In this document: positions 1 to 8,482 of the stretch, one piece after another
How the letters are laid out: each line of letters opens with the position of its first letter
Position numbering within the stretch: position 1 is the stretch's first letter
NCBI RefSeq assembly: GCF_003955715.1
Contig: NZ_CP034463.1
Coordinates: forward strand, 7,564,001 to 7,628,000
Length of the DNA: 64,000 nt
Source: Streptomyces aquilus
GTDB lineage: Bacteria > Actinomycetota > Actinomycetes > Streptomycetales > Streptomycetaceae
Direction: 5' to 3'
The notes under the pieces: model-generated
Databases searched by the model: none
The model's input: the letters and a program-made list of their open reading frames with translations, nothing else
Told to the model about the DNA's origin: nothing
Program-made: the position numbers and the translations under genes

Positions 1-565
1 CGGCGGCCTGGACCTCGTACGGGTGGGACTGCCGCAGGGACTCGACCGCGTGCCAGCAGAAGTCCGTGGCGCGGAACAGCCAGGCGTGCCACACCTCGTT
101 GCGGTGCAGCAGGCCGACGACCGGGCCGGTGGCGAGGAGTTCGCTGGGCGGGTCGTCCACGATCGTGATGAAGGGGGCCGTGGGATAGCCGCGCTGGCCG
201 GGAAGGATCGCCGGCAGGGCGCCGTCCGCGGTGGAGACGGAGGTCAGATAGCGGCACACGTGCTCCACGCGCCGCCCGCCGCAGCGTCCGATGGCGTCCA
301 GGACGCGCAGGGCGTGCCCGGTGTGCAGGGGCTGGCTGACCGGGCCGCGCAGATCGGGCTCCAGGGCGTGGCCGTAACCGCCGTCCTCGTTGCGGTACGC
401 GTCCAGCGCGGTCTCGACCGGGTCGGCGTCGCCGTTCAGGAAGTGGTGGGCGAAGAGACGCTGTTCCAGCACGCGCGCGGTGAGCCAGACGAAGTGCTCG
501 GCGCGGAAGAGCGGGGAGTGCGCGGGGGGCGTCGGGGGGAGTGGGGAAGCTCCTGTTTCGGCCAT
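1..565 (-). CDS. Hypothetical protein, prenyltransferase/terpene-cyclase-like fold (C-terminus beyond left edge)
   Basis: Read by direct reverse translation: ATG at 565, open to the left edge, 188 residues visible. The N-terminus is Pro-rich, followed by helices and the segment NEDGGYGHALEPDL, then HTGHALRVLDAIGRCGG and a paired helix. Asn-x-Asp-Gly-Gly turns between helices are typical of alpha/alpha-barrel prenyltransferase or squalene-cyclase-like repeats. The visible part shows no catalytic DxDD motif, so no enzymatic role can be assigned. It is divergent from the DUF3046 gene, with an 80-bp gap as shared promoter space. The product is seen in the sequence; the fold is an inference from the repeat turn. 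Confidence 0.75.
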   Translation of the reverse strand, partial: MAETGASPLPPTPPAHSPLFRAEHFVWLTARVLEQRLFAHHFLNGDADPVETALDAYRNEDGGYGHALEPDLRGPVSQPLHTGHALRVLDAIGRCGGRRVEHVCRYLTSVSTADGALPAILPGQRGYPTAPFITIVDDPPSELLATGPVVGLLHRNEVWHAWLFRATDFCWHAVESLRQSHPYEVQAA

Positions 566-645
566 GCGTCAGACCGTAGGGCGGAAAGCGGTCTCGGCAA
601 GCGGTCCCGGCCGAGGCCCACCCTCAGGGGCGGGATACTGGGGTC

Positions 646-840
646 ATGCGGTTGACGGTCTTCTGGCAGCGGATGGCGGACCATTTCGGTCCCGGGTACG
701 ACGACACCTTCGCGCGCGACCACGTCATGGCCGAACTCGGCGGGCGCACGGTGTACGAGGCCCTGGACGCCGGCTGGGACGCCAAGGACGTGTGGCGTGT
801 GGTGTGCACCGTCATGAATGTGCCGCAAGAGAAGCGTTGA
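646..840 (+). CDS. DUF3046 family protein
   Basis: 64 residues, ATG start at 646. The sequence (MRLTVFWQRMADHFG..., then VMAELGGRTVYEALDAGWD) matches the small DUF3046 family, which I know as a conserved neighbour of recA in actinobacteria. No catalytic residues are evident. It is small, soluble and rich in aromatic residues. Its function is unknown; the conserved position a few kilobases before recA is the only clue. The family assignment rests on recognition and was not checked by a search. Confidence 0.88.
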   Translation: MRLTVFWQRMADHFGPGYDDTFARDHVMAELGGRTVYEALDAGWDAKDVWRVVCTVMNVPQEKR

Positions 841-966
841 CGGGTCGTGAACGTGCCGTGGTCCGGGTGCGCACCGGTCATGAACGTGCCACAGGTCGAG
901 CGCTGACCGGTCACGAAGATCGCAGGGGGGCAGCGGATTGTCAGCGGCGTAGGCGAAACTTGCACC

Positions 967-2223
967 GTGGCACCCACTGACGAGACCGACGAGGTCCCCC
1001 AGCACGCGTCCCCGTTCGGCACGACGCCGCCCGCCCGGCCCCCGGCCGACGGCGGCGCCGGGGCGAACGCGCGCATGCCGCGCTGGCTGCCGCGTGCGGT
1101 GGTGCTCACCCTCGGCCTCTACGCAGCCTTCCAGCTGAGCACGTGGGCCTTCCACCAGCTCACCGGGCTGCTGATCAACATCCTGATCGCATTCTTCCTG
1201 GCCCTGGCCATCGAACCCGCGGTGAGCTGGATGGCCTCGCGCGGGATACGCCGAGGAGCCGGGACCTTCCTCGTCTTCCTCGCCGTGATGATCGTGTCCG
1301 CCGGGTTCATCACGCTGCTCGGGTCGATGCTCGCGGGGCAGATCATCAAGATCGTCGAGGACTTCCCCGACTACATCGACTCCGTCATCAGCTGGATCAA
1401 CACGCACTTCCACACCGATCTGAAGCGGATCGACGTCCAGGAGGGCCTGCTCAAGTCCGACTGGCTGCGCAATTACGTCCAGAACAGCGCCACCGGTGTC
1501 CTCGACCTGTCCGCCCAGGTCCTCGGGGGACTCTTCCAGCTGCTGACCATCACGCTGTTCTCGTTCTACTTCGCCGCGGACGGTCCGCGGCTGCGCCGCG
1601 CGCTCTGCTCCGTCCTGCCGCCCGCCCGGCAGGCCGAGGTGCTGCGTGCCTGGGAGATCGCGGTCGACAAGACCGGCGGCTATCTGTACTCGCGCGGTGT
1701 GATGGCGCTGATCTCCGGCATCGCGCACTACATCCTGCTCCAGGCACTGGAAGTGCCCAACGCCCCCGTGCTCGCCGTCTGGGTGGGCCTGGTCTCGCAG
1801 TTCATCCCGACGATCGGCACGTATCTCGCGGGCGCCCTGCCGATGCTGATCGCGTTCACGGTCGATCCCTGGTACGCGCTGTGGGTGCTGATCTTCGTCG
1901 TGGTCTACCAGCAGTTCGAGAACTACATGCTCCAGCCCAAGCTGACCTCGAAGACCGTCGACGTCCACCCCGCCGTGGCCTTCGGCTCGGTCATCGCCGG
2001 CACCGCGCTCCTGGGCGCCGTCGGCGCACTGATCGCCATCCCCGCGGTCGCCACGCTCCAGGCGTTCCTGGGCGCGTACGTGAAGCGGTACGACGTCACG
2101 GACGACCCGCGCGTGCACGGCCACCGGCGACGGGTGTCGGGGTCCGGCCTGTTCAAGCGCGCGCGTGATGTCCTGTCCCGGAGGCCCGGGGACCGGGACC
2201 CCGGGGACGAAGCCGGTTCCTAG
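967..2223 (+). CDS. AI-2E family (PerM/UPF0118) membrane transporter
   Basis: 418 residues, GTG start at 967. A disordered, Pro/Ala-rich cytoplasmic N-terminus of about 40 residues precedes hydrophobic segments starting at LPRAVVLTLGLYAAFQL. The central block FPDYIDSVISWINTHFHTDL and the late motif QFIPTIGTYLAGALPMLIAF, then VYQQFENYMLQPKLTSKTVDVHPA, are characteristic of the AI-2E/PerM family, which has about eight membrane segments. Members have been linked to autoinducer-2 export or Na+/H+ exchange, but the substrate here is unknown. The stop overlaps the convergent methyltransferase gene by four bases. Confidence 0.88.
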   Translation: MAPTDETDEVPQHASPFGTTPPARPPADGGAGANARMPRWLPRAVVLTLGLYAAFQLSTWAFHQLTGLLINILIAFFLALAIEPAVSWMASRGIRRGAGTFLVFLAVMIVSAGFITLLGSMLAGQIIKIVEDFPDYIDSVISWINTHFHTDLKRIDVQEGLLKSDWLRNYVQNSATGVLDLSAQVLGGLFQLLTITLFSFYFAADGPRLRRALCSVLPPARQAEVLRAWEIAVDKTGGYLYSRGVMALISGIAHYILLQALEVPNAPVLAVWVGLVSQFIPTIGTYLAGALPMLIAFTVDPWYALWVLIFVVVYQQFENYMLQPKLTSKTVDVHPAVAFGSVIAGTALLGAVGALIAIPAVATLQAFLGAYVKRYDVTDDPRVHGHRRRVSGSGLFKRARDVLSRRPGDRDPGDEAGS

Positions 2224-2978
2224 GCGGCGGACGGTCCCAGGTCGGTCACGAGCAGCCGGTAACCGACGTCGATCGTCCCGAGCGTGAGCAGCTCGGCGTA
2301 CCGCGTCTGCCAGCGGCCGGTTCTCAGGTCGTCCGCGAGCCGGTTCAGCCCCGGCGCGAGCGCGTCGTCGCCGGTCTGGGCCAGCATGGAGACACCCGCG
2401 CGTACCTGTGGGTCGAGGTAGGCGTCCGGGCGGCGCCAGTAGGCGGCGCCGAAGCCGTCGACGCAGTCGTGGGGGACGGGGACCGGTTCCTGGCGTCCGC
2501 CGCCGAGCAGGTCGAGCAGCTGGTCGACGGGGACGGCCCGGAGGTCGTCGTACGAGGCCACCTCCGGCAGGTAGTCGCGGACGAGCCAGAACCGCTCGCG
2601 GAAGACGCGCTGGTCCCAGGTCAGGACGACGATGCGGCGGCGGGCGACTCTGCGCAGCTCCCTGATCCCGGCGTTCAGGTCCGTCCAGTGGTGCACGGTC
2701 AGCAGGGCCATGACGGTGTCGGCGGCGTTGTCGCGCAGCGGGAGGTTCTCCGCCACGGCCTGCACCGCAGGCGCCGCTCCCGCCGGACGCTGGCTGATCA
2801 TGACCTGGCTGGGTTCGACGGCGAGCACCGTCTGCGGAGGCTCGTAGGAACCGGCGCCCGCCCCGACGTTGACCACGTCCTGGGCGTCGCCGAGCGCGGC
2901 GTGGATCTGCGCGGCGATGCGCGGATCAGGCCTGCGGGTCCGGGTGTAGGTCGCACCGAGCGTGTCGTAGGTGGCCAT
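2220..2978 (-). CDS. Class I SAM-dependent methyltransferase
   Basis: 252 residues from ATG at 2978 (MATYDTLGATYTRTRRPDP). An upstream in-frame extension to 3188 is possible but overlaps the recA promoter region and reads like non-coding sequence. Motif I is VVNVGAGAGSYEP, with an acidic residue after the second strand (VLAVEPSQ). The middle region AENLPLRDNAADTVMALLTVHHWTD is the usual motif II/III block of Methyltransf_11 enzymes. The substrate is unknown. The gene is convergent with the AI-2E transporter and divergent from recA. Confidence 0.85.
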   Translation of the reverse strand: MATYDTLGATYTRTRRPDPRIAAQIHAALGDAQDVVNVGAGAGSYEPPQTVLAVEPSQVMISQRPAGAAPAVQAVAENLPLRDNAADTVMALLTVHHWTDLNAGIRELRRVARRRIVVLTWDQRVFRERFWLVRDYLPEVASYDDLRAVPVDQLLDLLGGGRQEPVPVPHDCVDGFGAAYWRRPDAYLDPQVRAGVSMLAQTGDDALAPGLNRLADDLRTGRWQTRYAELLTLGTIDVGYRLLVTDLGPSAA

Positions 2979-3077
2979 GAGGGCAAGTATGGGAGGCGCG
3001 GAGGGCCGGACGCGCGGCCCGGGATCCCCGGGGTCGCCGGCTCCTGGACGTAGGCTCGGATGTGCCGCGTGGTGCGC

Positions 3078-3107
3078 TTGACACGAAAATCGAACATCCA
3101 TTCTTAT
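3078..3107 (+). promoter_or_regulatory. recA promoter with overlapping LexA-type (Cheo) box
   Basis: A perfect -35 TTGACA (3078-3083) is followed about 18 bases later by a -10-like TCTTAT. Lying in the spacer and -10 is TCGAACATCCATTCTT (3090-3105), which fits the Gram-positive SOS box GAAC-N4-GTTC with one mismatch (ATTC). LexA bound here would block RNA polymerase directly. The site is about 175 bp before the recA start codon. Confidence 0.75.
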
Positions 3108-3174
3108 GGAGGCGCGGGCGAGGCCCGAGAAGGGTCCGCGGTGGGCATTTGGGCATGGTTCGGATGGATAAGTG

Positions 3175-3192
3175 CCCGAGTTATCCACAGGC
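3175..3192 (+). repeat. 18-bp repeat copy 1, contains DnaA-box-like TTATCCACA
   Basis: The sequence CCCGAGTTATCCACAGGC occurs here and, identically, at 60251-60268. It contains TTATCCACA, the E. coli consensus DnaA box; Streptomyces DnaA boxes usually favour TTGTCCACA. Both copies lie in short intergenic leaders, here 87 bp before recA. Role unknown. Confidence 0.6.
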
Positions 3193-3278
3193 AGGACGGG
3201 CGTCGGGGCCCATTGTCAGTGGCAGGCGTTAGCGTCTTTCACGTGAAGCGATCGACTCAAGCAAACCGGGTGGAACCC

Positions 3279-4406
3279 ATGGCAGGAACCGACCGCGAGA
3301 AGGCGCTCGACGCCGCGCTCGCACAGATTGAACGGCAGTTCGGCAAGGGCGCGGTCATGCGCATGGGCGAGCGGCCGAACGAGCCCATCGAGGTCATCCC
3401 CACCGGGTCGACCGCACTCGACGTCGCACTCGGCGTCGGCGGCATCCCGCGTGGCCGTGTGGTGGAGGTGTACGGCCCGGAGTCCTCCGGCAAGACCACC
3501 CTCACCCTGCACGCGGTGGCCAACGCGCAGCGGGCCGGCGGCCAGGTGGCCTTCGTGGACGCGGAGCACGCCCTCGACCCCGAGTACGCGCGCAAGCTCG
3601 GCGTCGACGTGGACAACCTGATCCTCTCCCAGCCGGACAACGGCGAGCAGGCCCTGGAGATCGTGGACATGCTGGTCCGCTCCGGCGCCCTCGACCTCAT
3701 CGTCATCGACTCCGTCGCCGCGCTCGTCCCGCGCGCGGAGATCGAGGGCGAGATGGGCGACAGCCACGTCGGCCTCCAGGCCCGACTGATGAGCCAGGCC
3801 CTGCGGAAGATCACCAGCGCGCTCAACCAGTCCAAGACCACCGCGATCTTCATCAACCAGCTCCGCGAGAAGATCGGCGTGATGTTCGGCTCCCCGGAGA
3901 CCACGACCGGTGGCCGGGCGCTGAAGTTCTACGCCTCGGTGCGCATGGACATCCGCCGTATCGAGACCCTGAAGGACGGCACCGACGCGGTCGGCAACCG
4001 CACCCGCGTCAAGGTCGTCAAGAACAAGGTCGCGCCGCCCTTCAAGCAGGCCGAGTTCGACATCCTCTACGGCCAGGGCATCAGCCGCGAGGGCGGTCTG
4101 ATCGACATGGGCGTGGAGCACGGCTTCGTGCGCAAGGCCGGCGCCTGGTACACGTACGAGGGCGACCAGCTCGGCCAGGGCAAGGAGAACGCCCGCAACT
4201 TCCTGAAGGACAACCCCGACCTGGCCAACGAGATCGAGAAGAAGATCAAGGAGAAGCTGGGCGTCGGCGTCCGTCCCGAGGAGCCGACCGCCGAGCCGGG
4301 CGCGGACGCGGCGGTCGCCACCCCCGCGGACGACGCCGTGAAGACGGTCCCCGCACCGGCGGCGGCCAAGACGGCCAAGACCAAGGCCGCGGCAGCCAAG
4401 AGCTGA
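3279..4406 (+). CDS. recA: Recombinase RecA
   Basis: 375 residues from ATG at 3279 ([16 protein letters not shown]). RecA forms ATP-dependent filaments on single-stranded DNA for homologous recombination and triggers LexA self-cleavage. The Walker A motif GPESSGKT is at residues 66-73. Also visible are [16 protein letters not shown], the Walker B region [22 protein letters not shown] and the DNA-binding loop region [14 protein letters not shown]. The C-terminal tail of about 45 residues is Ala/Pro/Lys-rich, as in other streptomycete RecA proteins. recX follows after four bases, so the two are co-transcribed. Expression is expected to be under LexA control through the upstream box. An earlier in-frame ATG at 3060 would place the promoter inside the gene and is rejected. 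Confidence 0.99.
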   Translation: MAGTDREKALDAALAQIERQFGKGAVMRMGERPNEPIEVIPTGSTALDVALGVGGIPRGRVVEVYGPESSGKTTLTLHAVANAQRAGGQVAFVDAEHALDPEYARKLGVDVDNLILSQPDNGEQALEIVDMLVRSGALDLIVIDSVAALVPRAEIEGEMGDSHVGLQARLMSQALRKITSALNQSKTTAIFINQLREKIGVMFGSPETTTGGRALKFYASVRMDIRRIETLKDGTDAVGNRTRVKVVKNKVAPPFKQAEFDILYGQGISREGGLIDMGVEHGFVRKAGAWYTYEGDQLGQGKENARNFLKDNPDLANEIEKKIKEKLGVGVRPEEPTAEPGADAAVATPADDAVKTVPAPAAAKTAKTKAAAAKS

Positions 4407-4410
4407 CGCG

Positions 4411-5322
4411 GTGACTCGGCGAACCGACTGGGCCGAGTACGCCTACCCGGACGCTCCGCGCGACCGGGGAAGGGGTGCCACCGGCGCCGAGGCCCAGGGC
4501 AGTCACGGGGGATACGGCAGTACGCCGTCGTACGGCATGGACGGGGAGTACGGCGGCGGTGTGCCGGGCGACGGCACGCGGTACGAGGGTGCACCGACCG
4601 AGGGCGAGCGGCCGGAGGACGGTTTCGGCTACGGAGCCGACTCGGGCGGCGGCCGCTCGCGCCGGGGCGGTCGGGGAGCGCGCGGCGAGGGTGGCTCACG
4701 TGGGGGACGTGGGCGCCGGCGGCGCGGCTTCGGAGAGTCGCACGGGGGACCGGCCGACGATCCCTCCGACATGGACGGAGGCGTCTCCTCCTCGTCGAGG
4801 GCCGAGAGGGGAGAGCCTTCAGGGGACCCGGTGGAGCGGGCACGGAACATCTGTCTGCGCCTGCTCACCGGGACCCCGCGCACCCGCAAGCAACTCGCGG
4901 ACGCCCTGAGCAAGAAGGGGATTCCGGAGGAGGCGGCGGAGGAGGTGCTGTCGCGGTTCGAGGAGGTCGGACTGATCAACGACAGCGCGTTCGCCGACGC
5001 CTGGGTGGAGTCCCGGCACCACGGCCGGGGGCTCGCCCGGCGGGCGCTCGCCCAGGAACTGCGGACCAAGGGCGTGGACTCCACGCTGATCGAAGCGGCC
5101 GTCTCGCAGCTCGACTCCGAGCAGGAGGAGACGACCGCGCGTGAGCTGGTGGACCGCAAGCTGCGTGCCACCCGCGGCCTGGACCGGGACAAGCGCCTGC
5201 GCCGGCTCGCGGGGATGCTCGCCCGGAAGGGGTATCCCGAGGGCATGGCTCTGAGAGTGGTGCGGCAGGCGCTCGAGGAAGAGGGCGAGGAGACGGAGTT
5301 CCTTGAGGGGGAGGGGTTTTGA
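4411..5322 (+). CDS. recX: Recombination regulator RecX with extended N-terminus
   Basis: 303 residues from GTG at 4411, four bases after the recA stop. RecX binds and inhibits or trims RecA filaments. The canonical three-helix-repeat domain occupies roughly the last 165 residues (ARNICLRLLTGTPRTRKQLADAL ... LINDSAFADAWVESR ... GLARRALAQELRTKGV). The first 130 or so residues are low complexity: Gly/Tyr-rich, then an Arg/Gly block (SRRGGRGARGEGG), then acidic-Ser. Typical RecX proteins are about 150-220 residues, so this one carries a long disordered, possibly nucleic-acid-binding tail. A shorter start inside the tail cannot be excluded. Confidence 0.93.
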   Translation: MTRRTDWAEYAYPDAPRDRGRGATGAEAQGSHGGYGSTPSYGMDGEYGGGVPGDGTRYEGAPTEGERPEDGFGYGADSGGGRSRRGGRGARGEGGSRGGRGRRRRGFGESHGGPADDPSDMDGGVSSSSRAERGEPSGDPVERARNICLRLLTGTPRTRKQLADALSKKGIPEEAAEEVLSRFEEVGLINDSAFADAWVESRHHGRGLARRALAQELRTKGVDSTLIEAAVSQLDSEQEETTARELVDRKLRATRGLDRDKRLRRLAGMLARKGYPEGMALRVVRQALEEEGEETEFLEGEGF

Positions 5323-5461
5323 GGTGGGGGTTGAGGGGGTCTGAGGTGAGGGAGAAGGTCACCACCCCCAGACCCGCCTCGTCACCAGAGGCACCGCCGA
5401 CACGGTCCCGCTCTGCTGCGATCCCGACGTCGGCTGAGGCACCTCGACGACGGCGTGCTCT

Positions 5462-5866
5462 TTACGCCGACGTCACCGGCAATCCCGACGCCCGCCAGGC
5501 CTGGAACCCGCCCACCAGATCCGTGGCCCGGTGCAACCCCAGCTGGTGCAGGGACGCTGCCGCCAGGCTGGAGGCGTAGCCCTCGTTGCAGATCACCACG
5601 ACCCGCAGGTCATGGCTCGTGGCCTCGGGGGCGCGGTGGCTGCCGCGTGGGTCGAGGCGCCACTCCAGTTCGTTGCGCTCGACGACGAGGGCGCCGGGGA
5701 TCAGGCCGTCCCGGTCGCGCAGGGCGGCGTAACGGATGTCCACCAGCAGCGCCTCACCGCGCTGGGCGGCGTCGTACGCCTCCCGTGCCTCGATCCGGTC
5801 GTAGCGCTCGCGTACCTGTTCCAGCAACTCGTCGATACCGACGGGCTGTTCACGTGTTGCGCTCAC
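5462..5866 (-). CDS. Rhodanese-like sulfurtransferase
   Basis: 134 residues. This is a single rhodanese domain with the start motif REAYDAAQRGEALLVDIRY and the active-site loop CNEGYASS, in which Cys is the expected persulfide-forming residue. The ending GLHRATDLVGGFQAWRASGLP is the standard rhodanese C-terminal block. Its start overlaps the stop of the cysteine dioxygenase gene by four bases, so both are translated from one mRNA. Together they suggest cysteine-sulfur catabolism or sulfane handling: the dioxygenase oxidises cysteine and the rhodanese moves sulfane sulfur. Confidence 0.92.
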   Translation of the reverse strand: MSATREQPVGIDELLEQVRERYDRIEAREAYDAAQRGEALLVDIRYAALRDRDGLIPGALVVERNELEWRLDPRGSHRAPEATSHDLRVVVICNEGYASSLAAASLHQLGLHRATDLVGGFQAWRASGLPVTSA

Positions 5867-6402
5867 TGCCAGTCCTCCGGACGCTCCACGTGCTCCAGGC
5901 GCAGGACCTGCCCGGTCCGACTGTAACGGCGGATCTGCGGCAGGGGCGGGTAGTAGGCGTGCACCGAGATCGCGTGCTCGTCCGTGGACTCGTTGAGCAC
6001 CTCGTGGACGTGGTGCTGCCCGAAGGAACGGCCCTTGCCGGTCGACAGCCGCCGTGCCCGGTCCACCCCGTCGGTGAGTTCCAGAGTCTTCCAGCCGTCC
6101 GCGGGCAGCCGGGCGGCGAGCGAGTTCTCCTTGAGCTCGCCGGAAGCCGTCACGAAGGCGCCGACGGACTCGGCGTGGTCGTGCCAGCCTGTGCCCGTGC
6201 CGGGCGGCCAGCCGATCAGCCAGGCCTCACTGCCGCCGGGACCCTCCAGGCGCACCCAGGTGCGGCCCTGCGGGTCGAGCGGGAGCGAGGAGATCAGTTC
6301 GGCGTCGGCAGCGGTACGCCGTACGAAGTCGAGCAGTTCGGCCTGCGTGGGCGCCGACGCGCCGACGGAAGCGGTGGTCGATGGAGCAGGGGAGACAGAC
6401 AC
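5863..6402 (-). CDS. Cysteine dioxygenase (cupin)
   Basis: About 179 residues from GTG at 6402, chosen because AGGA lies eight bases upstream; GTG at 6408 is an alternative. The protein oxidises cysteine to cysteine sulfinate using non-haem iron. Iron ligands are visible as the pair in GWHDHAESVGAF and a later His in FGQHHVHEVLNES. The segment WLIGWPPGTGTGWHDH is characteristic of bacterial type I cysteine dioxygenases. It is the first enzyme gene of an operon with the rhodanese. About 80 bases upstream lies a short Cys-containing leader ORF, suggesting translation-coupled control by cysteine supply. Confidence 0.9.
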   Translation of the reverse strand: MSVSPAPSTTASVGASAPTQAELLDFVRRTAADAELISSLPLDPQGRTWVRLEGPGGSEAWLIGWPPGTGTGWHDHAESVGAFVTASGELKENSLAARLPADGWKTLELTDGVDRARRLSTGKGRSFGQHHVHEVLNESTDEHAISVHAYYPPLPQIRRYSRTGQVLRLEHVERPEDWQ

Positions 6403-6419
6403 GGGCACCGTCCTGAAGA

Positions 6420-6434
6420 GCGTTCGCGGAACGC
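6420..6434 (-). promoter_or_regulatory. Small hairpin between leader peptide and cysteine dioxygenase
   Basis: GCGTTC and GAACGC arms (6 bp) with a 3-base loop lie between the leader-peptide stop and the dioxygenase ribosome-binding site. This is short but well placed for an attenuation or translation-coupling switch. The functional reading is inference only. Confidence 0.3.
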
Positions 6435-6481
6435 GCGCGACGGCACCACGGGCACGGCACGCGCGGGAGGAGGGATGCGAA

Positions 6482-6568
6482 TCAGAACGACGGACGACAC
6501 ACGCAGCCCGCATAGCGGACCAGGTCCATATGGACCCTCCGCCACAGGCGCACACAGGTGTCGGTCAT
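6482..6568 (-). CDS. Putative Cys-containing leader peptide (28 aa) for the cysteine dioxygenase operon
   Basis: Direct reverse-strand translation from ATG at 6568 gives 28 residues: MTDTCVRLWRRVHMDLVRY, then AGCVCRPSF and a TGA stop. It matches the pattern Arg-x-H-x-DL-x-R-x-x-G-C-x-C-R of short 'putative leader peptides' annotated upstream of sulfur-metabolism genes in Streptomyces. The Cys-x-Cys near the C-terminus would make ribosomes pause when charged Cys-tRNA is scarce. It ends 79 bases before the dioxygenase start. There is no strong ribosome-binding site, so a leaderless or weak start is possible. The peptide is seen in the sequence; the regulatory role is inferred. Confidence 0.72.
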   Translation of the reverse strand: MTDTCVRLWRRVHMDLVRYAGCVCRPSF

Positions 6569-6670
6569 GAGGCGGATTACAGCATCACGGTGCAGAACGG
6601 TCAACTCAGCGTCACTATGTGGAACGCACGCCTGTGCGAGCGCCGCGACCGGCTCGGCACCCCCCTCGTC

Positions 6671-8275
6671 TCAGCGCGTCCCCGCCCCCGCCTCGGCCTC
6701 CGTCTTCGTCGGTCCGCCCACCGTCGCCTCCGCGGCCGCGTACAGATCGGCGGGCCGGACCCCGCTCAGCGCGGTCACCAGGTGGCCGTCGGGGCGTACC
6801 AGCAGGACGCTGTGCGCGGCCGCCCCGGGGTAACTCTCCGCGACCAGCAGCTCGGCGGCGTGCGGCAGCGCCGTCACGGCGGCCGCGAGACGCGGCATGA
6901 CCCCGGCGGTCACCCAGTGCTTGCGGTCCCACACGCCCGTCCCCGGCGCGATCAGGACGACGAGCAGCGCCCCGCGACCGAGCCGGTCCCGGAGTCGTAC
7001 GAACGAGCCGTCCTCGGCGGTGACCCGCACATCGGCGACCGGCGCCCCCGGTTCCGTGTCCACCGGGACCTCGCCCTCCAGGTGCCGGGGCGCCAGCGGG
7101 GAGCCGGCGTACGCCCCCGGCGCACCGAGCACGCCGCGCCCCAGGTGGCCGTCGGCGAGGAGCGCGTCATGGCCCCGGGCCGAGCCGGGGACGTAGGCGC
7201 GCAGGCCGCCACCGCCGCGCAGCAGCGGCAGGGCCTGGTCGGCGGCGCGCAGCCGGGCGGCGACGACGCCACGGCGCTCGGCCTGGTAGCTGTCGAGCAG
7301 CGCCTCGTGCGGGCCGTGGTGCCAGGCGAGGGCCAGCTTCCAGGCGAGGTTGTCGGCGTCCCTGAGCCCCTCGTCCAGCCCCTGGGTGCCGAGCGCGCCG
7401 AGCAGATGCGCCGCGTCCCCGGCGAGGAACACCCGGCCGACCCGCCAGCGCCGCGCGAGACGGTGGTGGACGGTGTGCACACCGGTGTCGAGGAGGTCGT
7501 ACGGCGGTGTCGGGCCGCCTGTCCAGCCGGCGAGGGTCTCGCGGACGCGGGTCACGAGGAGTTCGGGTGTGACGAGGTCCTTGCCGGGCGGCAGGAGCCA
7601 GTCGAGGCGCCACACGCCGTCCGGGAGGGGGCGGCCGCTGACCTCGCCGGCTGAGGGGCCCGAGGTCCGCCACGGCGGCATCCGGTGGAGCAACGCCTCG
7701 CCCTCCCACGGAAGTTCCGTACGCAGCGCGGCGACGGCGTGTCGCTCCACCGCCGTACGGCCGGGGAAACGGATGTCGAGGAGTTTGCGGACCGTCGACC
7801 GCGGGCCGTCGCAGCCGACCAGGTAACTGCCGCGCCACCACGTGCCCTTGGTGCCGCGGGTGTGCGCGGTGACGCCGGACTTCTCCTGCTCCACGGTGTC
7901 GAGACGGCTGTCGACGGCGATCTTGACGAGCCGTTCGCCGGCGAGGGCCTCACGCAGCAGGCCGGTCAGGACGTGCTGGGCGATGTGCAGGGGAGCCGGT
8001 TCCACCGGGTCGTCGAAGGTGACCTCGCGCATCACCTGCTTGCGCCGCAATGACCGCCATCCGGCCCAGTGGCAGCCGACCCCGTCGAGCGCGACGCCGG
8101 TCAGCCGCTCCATCAGGGCGGCGGTGTCCTCACGGAGCACGACCGTGCGGGCCAGGCGGGGTTCGTCCTTGCCGGGACCCTCGTCGAGGACGACGGACGG
8201 CACGTCCTGCCGGGCCAGCGCGAGGGCGAGCGTGAGCCCGACGGGCCCCGCTCCGACGATGATCACCGGGTCCAC
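6671..8275 (-). CDS. FAD-dependent aromatic-ring monooxygenase (PHBH-like)
   Basis: 534 residues from GTG at 8275 (MDPVIIVGAGPVGLTLALAL), with AGGGGG upstream; an in-frame TTG at 8365 would add 30 unconvincing residues. The N-terminal Rossmann GxGxxG binds FAD. The conserved FAD-ribityl motif appears as FLAGDAAHLLGALGTQGLDEGL with RDADNLAWKLALA following. The C-terminal third resembles the thioredoxin-like domain found in larger class A hydroxylases. This family hydroxylates phenols or polyketide-derived aromatics with NAD(P)H, but no biosynthetic partner is nearby, so the substrate is unknown. It sits downstream of the glu operon terminator in the same orientation. Confidence 0.88.
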   Translation of the reverse strand: MDPVIIVGAGPVGLTLALALARQDVPSVVLDEGPGKDEPRLARTVVLREDTAALMERLTGVALDGVGCHWAGWRSLRRKQVMREVTFDDPVEPAPLHIAQHVLTGLLREALAGERLVKIAVDSRLDTVEQEKSGVTAHTRGTKGTWWRGSYLVGCDGPRSTVRKLLDIRFPGRTAVERHAVAALRTELPWEGEALLHRMPPWRTSGPSAGEVSGRPLPDGVWRLDWLLPPGKDLVTPELLVTRVRETLAGWTGGPTPPYDLLDTGVHTVHHRLARRWRVGRVFLAGDAAHLLGALGTQGLDEGLRDADNLAWKLALAWHHGPHEALLDSYQAERRGVVAARLRAADQALPLLRGGGGLRAYVPGSARGHDALLADGHLGRGVLGAPGAYAGSPLAPRHLEGEVPVDTEPGAPVADVRVTAEDGSFVRLRDRLGRGALLVVLIAPGTGVWDRKHWVTAGVMPRLAAAVTALPHAAELLVAESYPGAAAHSVLLVRPDGHLVTALSGVRPADLYAAAEATVGGPTKTEAEAGAGTR

Positions 8276-8392
8276 GGCGCGGCGCCCCCTGCCCGTGGCG
8301 GTGTCCCGGGGGACGTGGGTGAACAGAGGGTTGGAGCAGGGTGCACGATCACAGAACGTATGCAACCCATTGCCGGTGCTTGCGTCAAGTGA

Positions 8393-8424
8393 CGGAGGCA
8401 GTGGCGATCATGCCACTGCCTCCG
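8393..8424 (-). terminator. Terminator hairpin after gluD
   Basis: A perfect 13-bp stem (CGGAGGCAGTGGC and its complement) with a 6-base loop lies 58 bases past the gluD stop. It is a GC-rich hairpin without a T-tract, as usual in Streptomyces, and separates the glu operon from the monooxygenase gene. Confidence 0.75.
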
Positions 8425-8482
8425 CGTCGTTCACGGCACTGGGGCCGGGTCATTCAAGCGACTTGACTGATCATCAGGTCGG

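Noticed and set aside
3060..3278. Upstream in-frame extension of recA from ATG at 3060
   Set aside because: It would cover the promoter and LexA box; the family start at 3279 is clear.
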